Of a stretch of DNA of 64,000 nt, positions 7,983-17,664 are shown one piece after another. The first letter of the stretch is position 1. Each line of letters opens with the position of its first letter. Below the pieces are notes generated by a model. It was not told where the DNA came from. It saw only the letters and a list, made by a program, of their open reading frames with translations, and made no database searches. Source of the stretch: Massilia sp. IC2-477 (GTDB lineage Bacteria; Pseudomonadota; Gammaproteobacteria; Burkholderiales; Burkholderiaceae_D); NCBI RefSeq assembly GCF_020707265.1, contig NZ_JAJFEQ010000006.1, positions 310,001 through 374,000 of the forward strand, in the 5' to 3' direction. The position numbers and the translations under genes are program-made.

Positions 7983-8951
7983 ATGAACTCACCCGACCAC
8001 ATTACTATCCTTGCCGGCGCCCAGGCGGCCTCCCGGCCCGCCAGCCCGGCGCTCGCGCGGCTGGCGCGGCTGCTGACCGCCCACGCGCCGCAGGACGGTT
8101 CCTTCGAGACCTGCATCCCGGGCGTGCACGCGATCCGGGCCTCGAACACCAGCGCCGAGCTGGTGCACGGCCTGCACCGCCCCGCCCTGTGCATCGTGGC
8201 GCAGGGCGCCAAGACCGTCATGCTGGGCGACGAGTCGTACGACTACGATCCCTCGCGCATGATGATCTTCTCGCTCGACCTGCCGATCGCCGCCATGATC
8301 CGGCAGGCCAGCGTGGCGGCGCCCTACCTGTCCTTCCGGCTCGATTTCGACCAGCAACGCCTGGCCGAACTGATCCTGAAGGTCTATCCCGAGGGCGTGC
8401 CCGCCGTGGCCGACAGGCGCGCCGTCTACGTGGCCGAGGCCGGCGAGCCCATCGTCGACGCCGCCGCACGCCTGATGGCGCTGGCTGGCCAGCCCGAGGA
8501 TGCGGCCCTGCTGGCGCCGCTGGCGCTCGATGAGATCGTGCTGCGCCTGCTGCGCGGCCCCTTCGGCGCCCGGCTGGCCCAGCTCGGCCACGTCGAGTCG
8601 CACCGGATTGGCCGGGTGGTGGACTGGATCCGCCGCCATTACGACCAGCCCATCCGCATCGACGAGATGGCTGAGCTGGCACACATGAGCCCGTCGTCGC
8701 TGCACGAGCATTTCAAGTCGCTGACCTCGATGAGCCCCTTGCAATTCCAGAAGACCCTGCGCCTGCAGGAGGCGCGCCGGCTGATGCTGTCGACCGGCAT
8801 GGATGCCGGCCTGGCATGCCAGCGCGTTGGCTACGCCAGCCCCTCCCAGTTCAGCCGCGAATACGCCCGCCATTTCGGCTCGGCGCCGACACGCGACATG
8901 CTGCGTCTGCGCAACGCCGGGCTCAGCAACGCCGTGTCATTTACACAATAA
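7983..8951 (+). CDS. AraC family transcriptional regulator
   Basis: 322 residues from the ATG at 7983, which has GAGAAGG upstream. The N-terminal part (LHRPALCIVAQGAKTVMLGDESYDYD) is the AraC_N cupin-like sensor. The last 100 or so residues hold the two helix-turn-helix motifs (RIDEMAELAHMSPSSLHEHFK and ACQRVGYASPSQFSREYARHFG). It follows the SDR gene closely and probably controls it. The frame stays open far upstream, to 7551, but that part overlaps the SDR gene and is spurious. Confidence 0.9.
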   Translation: MNSPDHITILAGAQAASRPASPALARLARLLTAHAPQDGSFETCIPGVHAIRASNTSAELVHGLHRPALCIVAQGAKTVMLGDESYDYDPSRMMIFSLDLPIAAMIRQASVAAPYLSFRLDFDQQRLAELILKVYPEGVPAVADRRAVYVAEAGEPIVDAAARLMALAGQPEDAALLAPLALDEIVLRLLRGPFGARLAQLGHVESHRIGRVVDWIRRHYDQPIRIDEMAELAHMSPSSLHEHFKSLTSMSPLQFQKTLRLQEARRLMLSTGMDAGLACQRVGYASPSQFSREYARHFGSAPTRDMLRLRNAGLSNAVSFTQ

Positions 8952-9026
8952 AATCGCAGGATTGTTGGCCGGGCAAAAATGAAAATGCCTGTCGCAGTTT
9001 CAAAAGATGCGGCGGCGCGGCATTTC

Positions 9027-9032
9027 TATAAT
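9027..9032 (+). promoter_or_regulatory. Candidate -10 box upstream of gcdH
   Basis: TATAAT stands 68 bp before the gcdH start in an otherwise GC-rich gap. No good -35 hexamer is visible at 17 bp, so the promoter may need an activator. This is the only promoter-like feature in the 149-bp gap after the AraC gene. Confidence 0.4.
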
Positions 9033-9100
9033 GGTCAGGCTATGGCGGGTCCAAGGGACGGGCACGCCTTCTATCAGAACCTATCGAGACAGGAAGATCC

Positions 9101-10285
9101 ATGAGCCATTCCCGTAAAGCAGCCTTCCACTGGGACGACCCCCTGCTGCTGAACAGCCAGCTGACCGATGAAGAACGCATGGTGCGCGACGCCGCCGCCA
9201 GCTACTGCCAGGACAAGCTGCAGCCGCGCATCCTCGAGGCCTTCCGCCACGAGCGCATGGATGTCGAGATCTTCCGCGAAATGGGCGAACTCGGCCTGCT
9301 CGGCCCGACCATCCCTGAACAATACGGCGGCCCGGGCCTGAACTACGTGGCCTACGGCCTGATCGCGCGCGAAGTCGAACGTGTCGATTCGGGCTACCGC
9401 TCGATGATGAGCGTGCAATCCTCGCTGGTGATGGTGCCGATCTACGAATTCGGCAACGAAGCGACCAAACAGAAATACCTGCCCAAGCTGGCCACCGGCG
9501 AATGGATCGGCTGCTTCGGCCTGACCGAGCCGAACCACGGCTCGGATCCGGGCTCGATGGTCACCCGCGCGCGCAAGGTCGAGGGCGGCTACTCGCTGAG
9601 CGGTTCGAAAATGTGGATCACCAACTCGCCGGTCGCCGACGTGTTCGTGGTCTGGGCCAAGGACGACGAAGGCGCGATCCGCGGCTTCGTGCTGGAGAAG
9701 GGCTGGAAGGGCCTGAGCGCGCCGGCAATCCACGGCAAGTTCGGCCTGCGCGCCTCGGTCACCGGCGAAATCGTCATGGACGAAGTGTTCTGCCCGGACG
9801 AAAACGCCTTCCCGGAAGTACGCGGCCTGAAGGGCCCGTTCACCTGCCTGAACTCGGCGCGCTACGGCATCGCCTGGGGCGCGCTGGGCGCCGCCGAAGC
9901 CTGCTGGCACACCGCGCGCCAGTACGTGCTGGACCGCAAGCAGTTCGGCAAGCCGCTCGCCGCCAACCAGCTGGTGCAGAAGAAGCTGGCCGACATGCAG
10001 ACCGAAATCACGCTCGGCCTGCAGGGCTGCCTGCGCCTGGGCCGTATGAAGGACGAAGGCACGGCTGCGGTCGAGATCACGTCCATCATGAAGCGCAATT
10101 CGTGCGGCAAGGCACTGGATGTTGCCCGTGTTGCCCGCGATATGCTCGGCGGCAACGGCATCTCGGACGAGTTCGGCATCGTGCGCCATATGGTTAACCT
10201 CGAAGTGGTCAACACCTACGAAGGCACCCACGACATCCACGCGCTGATCCTCGGCCGCGCGCAGACCGGCATCGCCGCGTTCTGA
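9101..10285 (+). CDS. gcdH: Glutaryl-CoA dehydrogenase
   Basis: FAD enzyme that oxidises and decarboxylates glutaryl-CoA to crotonyl-CoA in lysine and tryptophan breakdown. It has 394 residues, the usual GcdH length. The N-terminus [20 protein letters not shown] is typical of GcdH rather than other acyl-CoA dehydrogenases. [17 protein letters not shown] and [17 protein letters not shown] bind FAD, and the catalytic base is E374 in the TYEGTHDIH motif. It stands alone, with a strong GC hairpin just after the stop. Confidence 0.94.
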   Translation: MSHSRKAAFHWDDPLLLNSQLTDEERMVRDAAASYCQDKLQPRILEAFRHERMDVEIFREMGELGLLGPTIPEQYGGPGLNYVAYGLIAREVERVDSGYRSMMSVQSSLVMVPIYEFGNEATKQKYLPKLATGEWIGCFGLTEPNHGSDPGSMVTRARKVEGGYSLSGSKMWITNSPVADVFVVWAKDDEGAIRGFVLEKGWKGLSAPAIHGKFGLRASVTGEIVMDEVFCPDENAFPEVRGLKGPFTCLNSARYGIAWGALGAAEACWHTARQYVLDRKQFGKPLAANQLVQKKLADMQTEITLGLQGCLRLGRMKDEGTAAVEITSIMKRNSCGKALDVARVARDMLGGNGISDEFGIVRHMVNLEVVNTYEGTHDIHALILGRAQTGIAAF

Positions 10286-10292
10286 TTCCCCC

Positions 10293-10318
10293 AGCGCGCC
10301 GCCGCCCGGCGGCGCGCT
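10293..10318 (+). terminator. Hairpin after gcdH
   Basis: Twelve-bp perfect stem AGCGCGCCGCCG/CGGCGGCGCGCT with a 2-base loop. There is no T-run, so it may be a weak intrinsic terminator or an mRNA-stabilising hairpin. Confidence 0.55.
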
Positions 10319-10458
10319 TCCCTCGGGCAGTGTCCCGAATACAAATCCTTTTCCAATTTCAATCGCGCCGTGTCAATACGGTGCATTTTTGCGTTAGGAT
10401 AGTTGCAGGCTTCACATTAGCAAATCCATACCCATCTCAGACCACTTCGCGAGGCCCG

Positions 10459-12588
10459 ATGAGTGCTCCTGATCGACCGCAACCGCCCCCTGTTGCCGAG
10501 GGACGCATCGCGCAGGAACAGCATTGCGACGCGCAGCCTTTGTCTCTCGAGATGTTGCTGGACAACCTCCCAATCGCTGTCTACCGTTGCCTCAACGACG
10601 GCCAGTGCACCATGAAGTATGTCAGCAACGGCATCGAAAGGCTGACTGGCTACTCTCCTGCCACCTTCCTGTCGCGCACCGGCGTGACCTTCTCCAGCAT
10701 CATTCACCCGGACGACCGCAATTCGGTCGAACGCGCCATTGCACTCGCGATACAGCAGGAACGATCGTTCCAGTTGACCTACCGGATCCGCTGCGCCAAC
10801 GGCGAACAGCGATGGGTCTTCGAGCAGGGTTCGGCGCCCCCGCAGGCCGGAGGCCGGATCCTGGAGGGCATCCTGTTCGACTACACCCAGCTGCGCAAGG
10901 CCAACATGCTGGTGTACGAACAGGCCTCCTATCTGCAGCAGGCGCGCGACGCCATCATCGCGATGGACCTGAATTCGCGCATCACGTACTGGAACAACGG
11001 CGCCGAGCGGCTCTACGGCTGGACCGCAGCGGAAGCCCGCAGCAAGAAGTTCTCGGAACTGCTGTGCGAAAACCTGCCGGCTTACCACGCAGCCTACGAG
11101 ACCACCCTTGCCAATGGCGAGTGGACGGGTGAACTGTCGCACCTGCGGCGCGACGGCGTCTGCATCGAGACCGACACGCGCTGGACCTTGCTGGCCGCGG
11201 ACCGCGAATCGGGCGCGCCCCAGAAGATCCTCGTGATCAGCACCGACATCAGCGAACGCAAGCACAACGAAGCGAAGATCTACCGCCTCGCCTTCTTCGA
11301 TGCCTTGACCGACCTGCCGAATCGCGCCAGCCTGCTCGACCACCTGCGCCGCGCCCTGCTGGGCAGCGCCCGATCGCGCAAGCACGGCGCCCTGATGTTC
11401 TGCGACCTCGACAACTTCAAATACCTGAACGACTCGCAGGGACACGCCGCCGGCGACATGCTGCTGCAGGCGGTCGCGCGCCGCCTCGAGCACTGCGTGC
11501 GCGAAGCCGACATGGTGGCGCGCCTGGGCGGCGACGAGTTCGTGATCCTGATCCAGCCGGTGGAAGACACACGCGAAGGCGCAGCGGCCCAGGCCGAGAC
11601 GGTGGCGACCAAGGTCGTGGCAGCGATGGCGGCGCCCTTCCAGCTGGCCGAGATGAATTATTCGGTATCGGTCAGCGTCGGCGTCGCCACCATGTGCGGC
11701 GTGGTGGATACGGTCGAATCGATCCTGCGCCAGGCCGACGCCGCGATGTACCAGGCCAAGGCCTGCGGACGCAATACCTACCGCTTCCACGACCCGGCGG
11801 TGCAGGCCGCGTGGTCGGCGCGGGCCGAGCTGGAAGGTGCGATGCGGCGCGCCCTGCGCGACAACGAATTCGTGCTCCACTACCAGCCGCAGCTCGACCG
11901 CAGCAGCCGCGTGATCGGCGCCGAAGCGCTGCTGCGCTGGCGCCTGCCGGACGGGCGGCTGCTGTACCCGGCAGAATTCATCCATGCCGCCGAAGAGAGC
12001 GGCCTGATCATTGACATCGGCCGCTGGGTGCTGCGCACCGCCTGCGCCGAGCTGGCGCGCTGGCAGCGCTGGCCCGACATGGCCGGGCTGACCCTGTCGG
12101 TCAACGTCAGCGCCAGCCAGTTCATCGAACCGGACTTCGTGCCGATGCTGCAGGGCGTGTTCGAAGAGACGGGCGTGCAGCCCTCCAGCCTCAAGCTGGA
12201 ACTGACCGAAAGCCTGGTGGTGAGCGACTTCACCCAGACCGCGCGCACCATGGCCATGCTCAAGCAGCGCGGCATCAGCTTCTCGCTGGACGACTTCGGC
12301 ACCGGCTACTCGAGTCTGGCCTACCTGCGCAAGCTGCCGCTCGACCAGCTCAAGATCGACCAGTCCTTCATGCGCGACGTGCTGACCGACCAGAACGACG
12401 CCTCGATCGTCCGTTCCATCATCGCGCTGGGCGACAGCCTGGGACTGCAGGTGATTGCGGAGGGGGTCGAGACGCCGGGCCAGCGCCAGTTTTTATCGGA
12501 CGCCGGCTGCTTCATCTACCAAGGTTTTTTATACCAGCACGCGCTGAGCTCGGAAAACTTCACGCAGTACGCGCGCATGGTGCATTGA
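10459..12588 (+). CDS. PAS-PAS-GGDEF-EAL cyclic-di-GMP turnover protein
   Basis: A 709-residue signalling protein with no membrane segment. Two PAS sensor domains occupy roughly 30-270; the first contains YVSNGIERLTGYSPATF and the second ITYWNNGAERLYGWTAAEA. The GGDEF motif is intact (GGDEF at 357-361), with an inhibitory I-site RxxD (R348-D351) five residues before it. The EAL motif is at 489-491 (EALLRWR) and DDFGTGYSS at about 611. Both catalytic signatures look complete, so it could make or degrade cyclic-di-GMP. The ATG at 10459 has GCGAGG upstream; the open frame back to 10330 gives an atypical N-terminus. Confidence 0.9.
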   Translation: MSAPDRPQPPPVAEGRIAQEQHCDAQPLSLEMLLDNLPIAVYRCLNDGQCTMKYVSNGIERLTGYSPATFLSRTGVTFSSIIHPDDRNSVERAIALAIQQERSFQLTYRIRCANGEQRWVFEQGSAPPQAGGRILEGILFDYTQLRKANMLVYEQASYLQQARDAIIAMDLNSRITYWNNGAERLYGWTAAEARSKKFSELLCENLPAYHAAYETTLANGEWTGELSHLRRDGVCIETDTRWTLLAADRESGAPQKILVISTDISERKHNEAKIYRLAFFDALTDLPNRASLLDHLRRALLGSARSRKHGALMFCDLDNFKYLNDSQGHAAGDMLLQAVARRLEHCVREADMVARLGGDEFVILIQPVEDTREGAAAQAETVATKVVAAMAAPFQLAEMNYSVSVSVGVATMCGVVDTVESILRQADAAMYQAKACGRNTYRFHDPAVQAAWSARAELEGAMRRALRDNEFVLHYQPQLDRSSRVIGAEALLRWRLPDGRLLYPAEFIHAAEESGLIIDIGRWVLRTACAELARWQRWPDMAGLTLSVNVSASQFIEPDFVPMLQGVFEETGVQPSSLKLELTESLVVSDFTQTARTMAMLKQRGISFSLDDFGTGYSSLAYLRKLPLDQLKIDQSFMRDVLTDQNDASIVRSIIALGDSLGLQVIAEGVETPGQRQFLSDAGCFIYQGFLYQHALSSENFTQYARMVH

Positions 12589-12599
12589 ACGGTACGCTC

Positions 12600-12727
12600 G
12601 TAGGGTGCTCGGCTCTGCCGAGCGCGCGTCCGACCGGCTCATGAGTCGGCGATAGCTCAGTTCATGCACGGTTTGAACGCGCGTTCGGCGAAGCGTGATC
12701 TGGTCCACTGGACCAGATCACCCCTAC
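12600..12727. repeat. 128-bp composite repeat with GTAGGG ends and 27-bp palindrome
   Basis: Begins GTAGGGTG followed by a GCTCGG/CCGAGC hairpin, has an inner pair GCGCGTCC/GAACGCGC, then a perfect 27-bp palindrome at 12695-12721 (arms GTGATCTGGT and ACCAGATCAC around CCACTGG), and closes with CCCTAC. The closing CTAC, read on the minus strand, contains the stop codon of the JmjC-type gene. Same plan as the element at 43635. Confidence 0.82.
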
Positions 12728-13614
12728 AGCGCCAGCGGCACCCCACGTGCCCAGCGGTTGGAGGACAGCGAAAACTCCAGCGCCCGCACCTGGTGGAACC
12801 ACCCGGCCGGCACGTAGAGCATGTCGCCAGGCTCGACGATGCAGGACACCGTCGCCGCCTGGCGCGCCAGCGGATAGGCGTCGAAGTCGGGCGCTTCCGG
12901 ATCGAAGGGGGAACCGAACAGCACCGGGTTGGCTTCGTTCGCATACAGGTAGGCGTCGTGGTGCGGCGGCGCCAGGAAGATGCGCTTGCGGCCCCAGACC
13001 TGAGCGAAGATGTTGTCGTCGAAGTCGCAGTGCAGCGGCGTCATGGTGCCGACGGGGCCGAGCCAGAACCGGGGCGGTCCCATCTTGCGGAAGTAGGCCG
13101 GCCAGTGGCACAGGCGATTCAGTTCGCGCAGCTCGAGATTGCCGACATAGGGCGGCGGGTCGCCCTCGCCATGGACGCGTTCCGGTTCGAGGTCGAGGTA
13201 CTCGCGCAATGTCATGTCGCGCATCGGACGGTCGGCACGGAAGGGCTGGCGGATGTAGTCGCCGACGCGGGCGCGCACGGGCAGGTCGCCGTAACGTTCG
13301 CGCAGCTCGGCCGGCGTCACGCCGCACAGCGGCCACTGCCCGACCAGGCCAGTCATGATGAAAGGAAGTCCTTCTCTGGCGCGCGCCGCGAAGGCGTTCG
13401 CGTCCAGGCGCTTCAGGCGGGGAATCTCGACAAGGATGGGAAGGCTGCGCGCGTGCTGCTTGACTGCCTCGCGCATCGCGGCGATCGAGCTGACGCCGCG
13501 TACTGCGGCGTCACGCTCTTCCTGGGCGCGCTTCCTGGCCGCCGCGTCTTCCGGTGTCGCCGCCACGGTCGGCAGCGGCGGCAGCGGCCCCTTCGTTACA
13601 CTTCGTTCCTGCAT
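12724..13614 (-). CDS. Cupin-like (JmjC/cupin_8) dioxygenase-type protein
   Basis: 296 residues with a JmjC-like cupin fold. The metal-binding HxD is H195/D197 in TPLHCDFDDNIF, and the distal PAGWFHQVRALE region gives a third histidine. FWLGPVGTMT and RKRIFLAPP are typical of cupin_8 proteins, which are Fe(II)/2-oxoglutarate oxygenases where characterised. Proteins of this type recur in TonB-receptor carbohydrate loci of Gram-negative bacteria, but their substrates are mostly unknown. The ribosome site GGAGAG lies in the 3' arm of a long hairpin (13618-13670). The gene sits downstream of the galactarate operon and may be read with it. Confidence 0.8.
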   Translation of the reverse strand: MQERSVTKGPLPPLPTVAATPEDAAARKRAQEERDAAVRGVSSIAAMREAVKQHARSLPILVEIPRLKRLDANAFAARAREGLPFIMTGLVGQWPLCGVTPAELRERYGDLPVRARVGDYIRQPFRADRPMRDMTLREYLDLEPERVHGEGDPPPYVGNLELRELNRLCHWPAYFRKMGPPRFWLGPVGTMTPLHCDFDDNIFAQVWGRKRIFLAPPHHDAYLYANEANPVLFGSPFDPEAPDFDAYPLARQAATVSCIVEPGDMLYVPAGWFHQVRALEFSLSSNRWARGVPLAL

Positions 13615-13617
13615 TCG

Positions 13618-13670
13618 TTTTCAGCTCTCCACACATTAGCCCGCACAGGGTAGCGTGTGGATGCTGAAAA
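13618..13670 (-). promoter_or_regulatory. Long hairpin in the leader of the JmjC-type gene
   Basis: On the minus strand, TTTTCAGC and CCACAC pair with GTGTGG and GCTGAAAA over a 20-base loop and small bulge. The 3' arm contains the Shine-Dalgarno GGAGAG and ends four bases before the ATG. It fills the gap after the SMP-30 stop, so it may end that operon, control translation of the next gene, or both. There is no T-run. Confidence 0.5.
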
Positions 13671-13676
13671 GTCGAA

Positions 13677-14573
13677 TCAGCGACGCCCGGTAACGAAAGG
13701 CGTTTCGGCCACGCCACTGACGCCGGGGCGCAGCAGCACCACCGAACCGGCATCACCGCCGGTACCGGGGTCGATCGAGGTCACCAGCAAGGTGTCGAGG
13801 CCGGGGCCGCCGAAGGCGCACATCGAGGGCTTGGCCATCGGCAGTGCGATCTCGCGGTCCAGCTTCCCTTGCGGGGTGAAGCGCTGCACCAGGCCGGCGT
13901 CGTTGGCGCAGGTCCAGTAGCAGCCGTCGGCGTCGACCGCGGCACCGTCCGGGCGGCCCTTCTGCCCGGTGAGGTCGAGGAAGACCCGCTTGGTGTGCGG
14001 GATGCCCTGGTCGGTGTCGTAGTCGAAAGCCCAGACCGTACGGACCTTGGGATGCGAATCCGACAGGTACATGGTGCGGCCGTCGGGCGACCAGGCCAGG
14101 CCGTTCTGGGTCAGCATGCCGCTGACGACCGGGCCGTGCAGGCCACCCTCGGTGCCATAGCGATACAGCCCGCCGACCGCGCGCGCCGCGCCCATGTCCA
14201 TGAACATGGTGCCGCTCCAGAAACGGCCCTGGCGGTCGCAGCGGCCGTCGTTGAAGCGCATGCCCTCGCCCAGCTCGGACGAGGGCGGAGCGGCCAGCAG
14301 CGTGACCCTGGCATCGCTCCCCTCGCCCAGCTCCAGGCGGAACACGCCGGTTTCCATGCCAGCCACCAGGCTGCCGTCGTCGGCGCAGGCCACGCAGGCC
14401 ACCATCTCCGGCGCTTCCCAGTGGCGCGCCTGGCCGCTGGCGTGGTCCAGGCGCCACACACGGCGCGCGGGAATGTCGACCCAGTACCACGCCTGTTCGC
14501 GCGCGTTCCAGGTCGGGCTTTCGCCGGTAGCGCAGTGTACGCCGTCGATGCGTTGGATATCCATGTTCGCCAT
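13677..14573 (-). CDS. SMP-30/gluconolactonase family lactonase, probably for aldarate lactones
   Basis: 298 residues forming a six-bladed propeller of the SMP-30/regucalcin family. Likely metal ligands are the Glu in ATGESPTW, the Asn in RFNDGRCDRQGRFWSGTM, and the Asp in LAWSPDGRTMYLSDS and GAAVDADGCYW. Beside a hexuronate carrier, a ketoglutarate-semialdehyde dehydrogenase and kdgD, its likely job is to open the galactarolactone released by uronate dehydrogenase. The start at 14573 shares a base with the MFS stop (TGATG), so translation is coupled. The frame runs on to 15140 but only inside the MFS gene. Substrate assignment is inference. Confidence 0.85.
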   Translation of the reverse strand: MANMDIQRIDGVHCATGESPTWNAREQAWYWVDIPARRVWRLDHASGQARHWEAPEMVACVACADDGSLVAGMETGVFRLELGEGSDARVTLLAAPPSSELGEGMRFNDGRCDRQGRFWSGTMFMDMGAARAVGGLYRYGTEGGLHGPVVSGMLTQNGLAWSPDGRTMYLSDSHPKVRTVWAFDYDTDQGIPHTKRVFLDLTGQKGRPDGAAVDADGCYWTCANDAGLVQRFTPQGKLDREIALPMAKPSMCAFGGPGLDTLLVTSIDPGTGGDAGSVVLLRPGVSGVAETPFVTGRR

Positions 14574-15982
14574 CACAGGTCGGTGATCTCGCGGTGTGCC
14601 GGCACCAGGGCCTTCATTACCAGCCACGCAACCAGGTAGGCCAGCGCGCAGATCGAGAACATGATCATGTAGCCGGTCTCCAGGTGACCCTGGGCGCCGT
14701 AGTAGTCGAACAGCCAGCCGCCCAGCTTGGTGAGCAGCACGCCGCCCAGGCCGCCGGCCATGCCGCCGATGCCAACCACGGAACCGACGCTGTGTTTCGG
14801 GAACATGTCGGACACGGTGGTGAACAGGTTGGCCGACCAGGCCTGGTGGGCCGAGGCGCCGATGCCGATCAGGATCACCGGGAACCAGTAGCCCAGGGTG
14901 CCGAGCGGTTGCGCGGCCAGCACCACCAGCGGGAACAGGGCGATGGTGAACATGGCGCGCATGCGGCCCTGGTAGATGCTGGCGCCGCGGTCGATGAACC
15001 AGGTCGGCAGCCAGCCGCCGCCGATCGAGCCCACCATGGTCATGCTGTACAGGACCGCCAGCGGGATCACCATTTCCGGACCCGTGAGGCCGTATTGCGA
15101 GGACATGTATTTCGGCAGCCAGAACAGGAAGAACCACCACACGCCGTCGGTCATGAACTTACCGAAGGTGAAGGCCCAGGTCTGGCGGTAGCCGAGCAGC
15201 TTGAACCACGAGGCTTTCGGCTTGCCGGCCGCGCCTGGCGCTGCTTCCACCGGGGTGCTGTCGCTGTTGATGTAGGCCAGTTCGCCTGCGCTGAGGCGCT
15301 TCTGGCGTTCCGGCGTGTCGTACAGCCAGATCCAGACACCCATCCACAGGAAGCCGACCGCGCCGACGGCGATGAAGGCGGCCTGCCAGCCCCAGTACTC
15401 GGCGATCAGCGGCACCGTCAGGGGAGCCAGGATCGCGCCGACGTTGGCGCCGGAGTTGAAGATACCGGTGGCAAACGAGCGCTCGCGCTTCGGGAAGTAC
15501 TCGGCGGTGGCCTTGATCGCGGCCGGGAAGTTGCCCGCCTCGCCGATCGCCAGCACCGCGCGGCCGACCATGAAGCCGATGATCGAGACCGGCACGGCGG
15601 CCAGGCCCAGGGTGGTGAACACATTGTTGACGGCGGTGCCGATGCCGATCGCGTAGGCGTGGGCGATGGCGCCGATCGACCACACGACGATGGCCAGCAC
15701 GAAGGCGCGCTTGGTGCCGAGGCGGTCGATCACGCGGCCGGCGAACAGCATCGAGATCGCGTACACGAACTGGAAGGTCGCCGTGATGTTGGCGTAGTCC
15801 GTGTTCGACCAGCCGAATTCCTTGGTCAGCAGCGGGGCCAGCAGACTCAGGACCTGGCGGTCGAGGTAGTTGATGGTGGTGGCGAAGAACAGCAGGGCGC
15901 AGATCGTCCAGCGGTATTTGCCCACCGTGGAAGCCAGCTCGCTGGTCTTCTCCGGGCTACGGCTCAAGACTTGCTGATTCAT
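14573..15982 (-). CDS. exuT: MFS hexuronate/aldarate transporter (ExuT/GudP type)
   Basis: 469 residues with about 12 hydrophobic segments. It belongs to the anion:cation symporter branch of the major facilitator superfamily. The signature YRWTICALLFFATTINYLDR and the loop GRVIDRLGTKRAF match ExuT and GudP, which take up galacturonate/glucuronate or glucarate/galactarate with protons. It is the third gene of the kdgD operon on the minus strand, 91 bp after the aldehyde dehydrogenase, and is coupled to the lactonase. The gap before it (15983-16073) holds nothing recognisable beyond a likely ribosome site. Which uronate it prefers cannot be decided. Confidence 0.85.
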   Translation of the reverse strand: MNQQVLSRSPEKTSELASTVGKYRWTICALLFFATTINYLDRQVLSLLAPLLTKEFGWSNTDYANITATFQFVYAISMLFAGRVIDRLGTKRAFVLAIVVWSIGAIAHAYAIGIGTAVNNVFTTLGLAAVPVSIIGFMVGRAVLAIGEAGNFPAAIKATAEYFPKRERSFATGIFNSGANVGAILAPLTVPLIAEYWGWQAAFIAVGAVGFLWMGVWIWLYDTPERQKRLSAGELAYINSDSTPVEAAPGAAGKPKASWFKLLGYRQTWAFTFGKFMTDGVWWFFLFWLPKYMSSQYGLTGPEMVIPLAVLYSMTMVGSIGGGWLPTWFIDRGASIYQGRMRAMFTIALFPLVVLAAQPLGTLGYWFPVILIGIGASAHQAWSANLFTTVSDMFPKHSVGSVVGIGGMAGGLGGVLLTKLGGWLFDYYGAQGHLETGYMIMFSICALAYLVAWLVMKALVPAHREITDL

Positions 15983-16073
15983 GATGATCAGTTCTTTTCA
16001 AGTGAAACAGCCGGTGTCTCCGCCGGCTGGTGCTTCAATCGTGAAAGGGGGCGCAACAAGCGCCCCCCGGGTA

Positions 16074-17654
16074 TTACACCGCGACTTTCAGGTCTCCGTC
16101 CAGCACGCGTGCCAGGCGCAGGGGATTGTCATCCCGAAGTGCTTCCGGCAGCAGTTCGGCCGGCAGGCTCTGGTAGCACACCGGCCGCAGGAAGCGGTCG
16201 ATCGCGGTCGCGCCCACCGAGGTAGTGCGGCTGTCGCTGGTGGCCGGGAACGGGCCGCCGTGGACCATCGCATGCGATACCTCGACGCCGGTCGGGAAGC
16301 CGTTGAACAGCACGCGGCCTGCCTTGCGTTCCAGGATCGGCAGCAGCTTCGCCGCCAGCGGATGGTCCGCCGGCTTGACGTGCACGGTAGCGGTCAGCTG
16401 GCCGTGCAGCTTTTCCGCCGCCTGCAGCATCTGCTCTTCGCTGTCGAAGCGCACGATCAGCGCGGCCGGACCGAAGATCTCGTCCTGCAGCTCCGGATTG
16501 CCGATGAAGGAGGCGGCGTCGACTTCGTACAGCGCGGCTTGCGCGGCGCAGCCGATGCCTTCGGTGCTGCCCTGCGCAACCAGTCGCAGGCCTTCGGTGG
16601 CGCCGAAGCGGGCGATGCCGCTGTTGTAGGCATCATGGATGCCGGCGGTCAGCATGGTGCCGGCGCCCTTGGCTTGAAGCGCGGTGGTCGCCGCGGCGGC
16701 GAAGGCATCCAGCGCCGCGCCCTTGACCGCAAACACCAGGCCCGGGTTGGTGCAGAACTGGCCAACGCCCAGGGTCAGCGAATCGACAAAGCCGTTCGCC
16801 AGCGCGGCGCCGCCCTGCTCCAGCGCAGCCGGCAGGAGGAACACCGGGTTCACGCTGCTCATCTCGGCGTAGACCGGGATCGGTTCCGGACGCGAAGCCG
16901 CGGTGCGCATCAGCGCAGTGCCGCCGCCGCGCGAGCCGGTGAAACCGACCGCCTTGATCGCCGGATGCGCGACCAGCTGCTGGCCGATGGTGCGGCCGTC
17001 GCCGAACAGCATCGAGAACACGCCTTCCGGCAGGCCGCACTCCTGCACCGCGCGCTGGACGGCGCGGCCGACCAGTTCCGAGGTGCCGAGGTGGGCGCCG
17101 TGCGCCTTGACCACGACCGGGCAGCCGGCGGCCAGCGCGGACGCCGTGTCGCCGCCCGCGACCGAGAAGGCCAGCGGGAAGTTACTGGCGCCGAAGACCG
17201 CGACCGGGCCGAGGCCGATCTTGGCCAGGCGCAGGTCGGGGCGCGGCGGGGTACGTTCCGGCAGCGCGGTATCGATGGTCGCGCCGAGGAAGCGGCCGTC
17301 GCGCACCACTTTCGCGAACAGGCGCAGCTGGTTCACGGTGCGCATGCGCTCGCCTTCGAGGCGGGCTTGCGGCAGGCCGGTTTCCTGCTGGGCGCGTTCG
17401 ATCAGTTCCGAACCGATCGCCAGGATCCCTTCCGCCACCGCTTCCAGGAAGCGTGCGCGCTGCTCCAGAGGGAGGGCACGGTACGGGTCGAAGGCGGCGG
17501 CTGCGAGTTCGCAGGCGCGGTCCACGTCGGCGCCGGTGGCCTGGCCGAAGCCAGGGTCGAATTCGGCGCGGGTCGAAGGATTGTAGGCACGCTGCTCGCC
17601 CGCGCTACCGCGGACCAGCTGGCTGCCGATGATCATTTCACCAGTGATCGTCAT
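16074..17654 (-). CDS. 2,5-dioxovalerate (alpha-ketoglutaric semialdehyde) dehydrogenase
   Basis: 526-residue NAD(P)-dependent aldehyde dehydrogenase of the ketoglutarate-semialdehyde type, longer than ordinary aldehyde dehydrogenases. N158 in GASNFPL holds the oxyanion, the general base is E264 in YAEMSSVNP, and the nucleophile is C301 in [10 protein letters not shown]. It would convert the KdgD product to 2-oxoglutarate, the last step of oxidative galacturonate breakdown. It starts about 10 bp after the kdgD stop, with AAGG in front of the ATG, so the two are co-transcribed. Cofactor preference is unclear. Confidence 0.9.
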   Translation of the reverse strand: MTITGEMIIGSQLVRGSAGEQRAYNPSTRAEFDPGFGQATGADVDRACELAAAAFDPYRALPLEQRARFLEAVAEGILAIGSELIERAQQETGLPQARLEGERMRTVNQLRLFAKVVRDGRFLGATIDTALPERTPPRPDLRLAKIGLGPVAVFGASNFPLAFSVAGGDTASALAAGCPVVVKAHGAHLGTSELVGRAVQRAVQECGLPEGVFSMLFGDGRTIGQQLVAHPAIKAVGFTGSRGGGTALMRTAASRPEPIPVYAEMSSVNPVFLLPAALEQGGAALANGFVDSLTLGVGQFCTNPGLVFAVKGAALDAFAAAATTALQAKGAGTMLTAGIHDAYNSGIARFGATEGLRLVAQGSTEGIGCAAQAALYEVDAASFIGNPELQDEIFGPAALIVRFDSEEQMLQAAEKLHGQLTATVHVKPADHPLAAKLLPILERKAGRVLFNGFPTGVEVSHAMVHGGPFPATSDSRTTSVGATAIDRFLRPVCYQSLPAELLPEALRDDNPLRLARVLDGDLKVAV

Positions 17655-17664
17655 GGCTCGTACC

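Noticed and set aside
14574..15140. N-terminal extension of the SMP-30 lactonase
   Set aside because: It lies inside the MFS gene; the coupled ATG at 14573 gives the normal family start.
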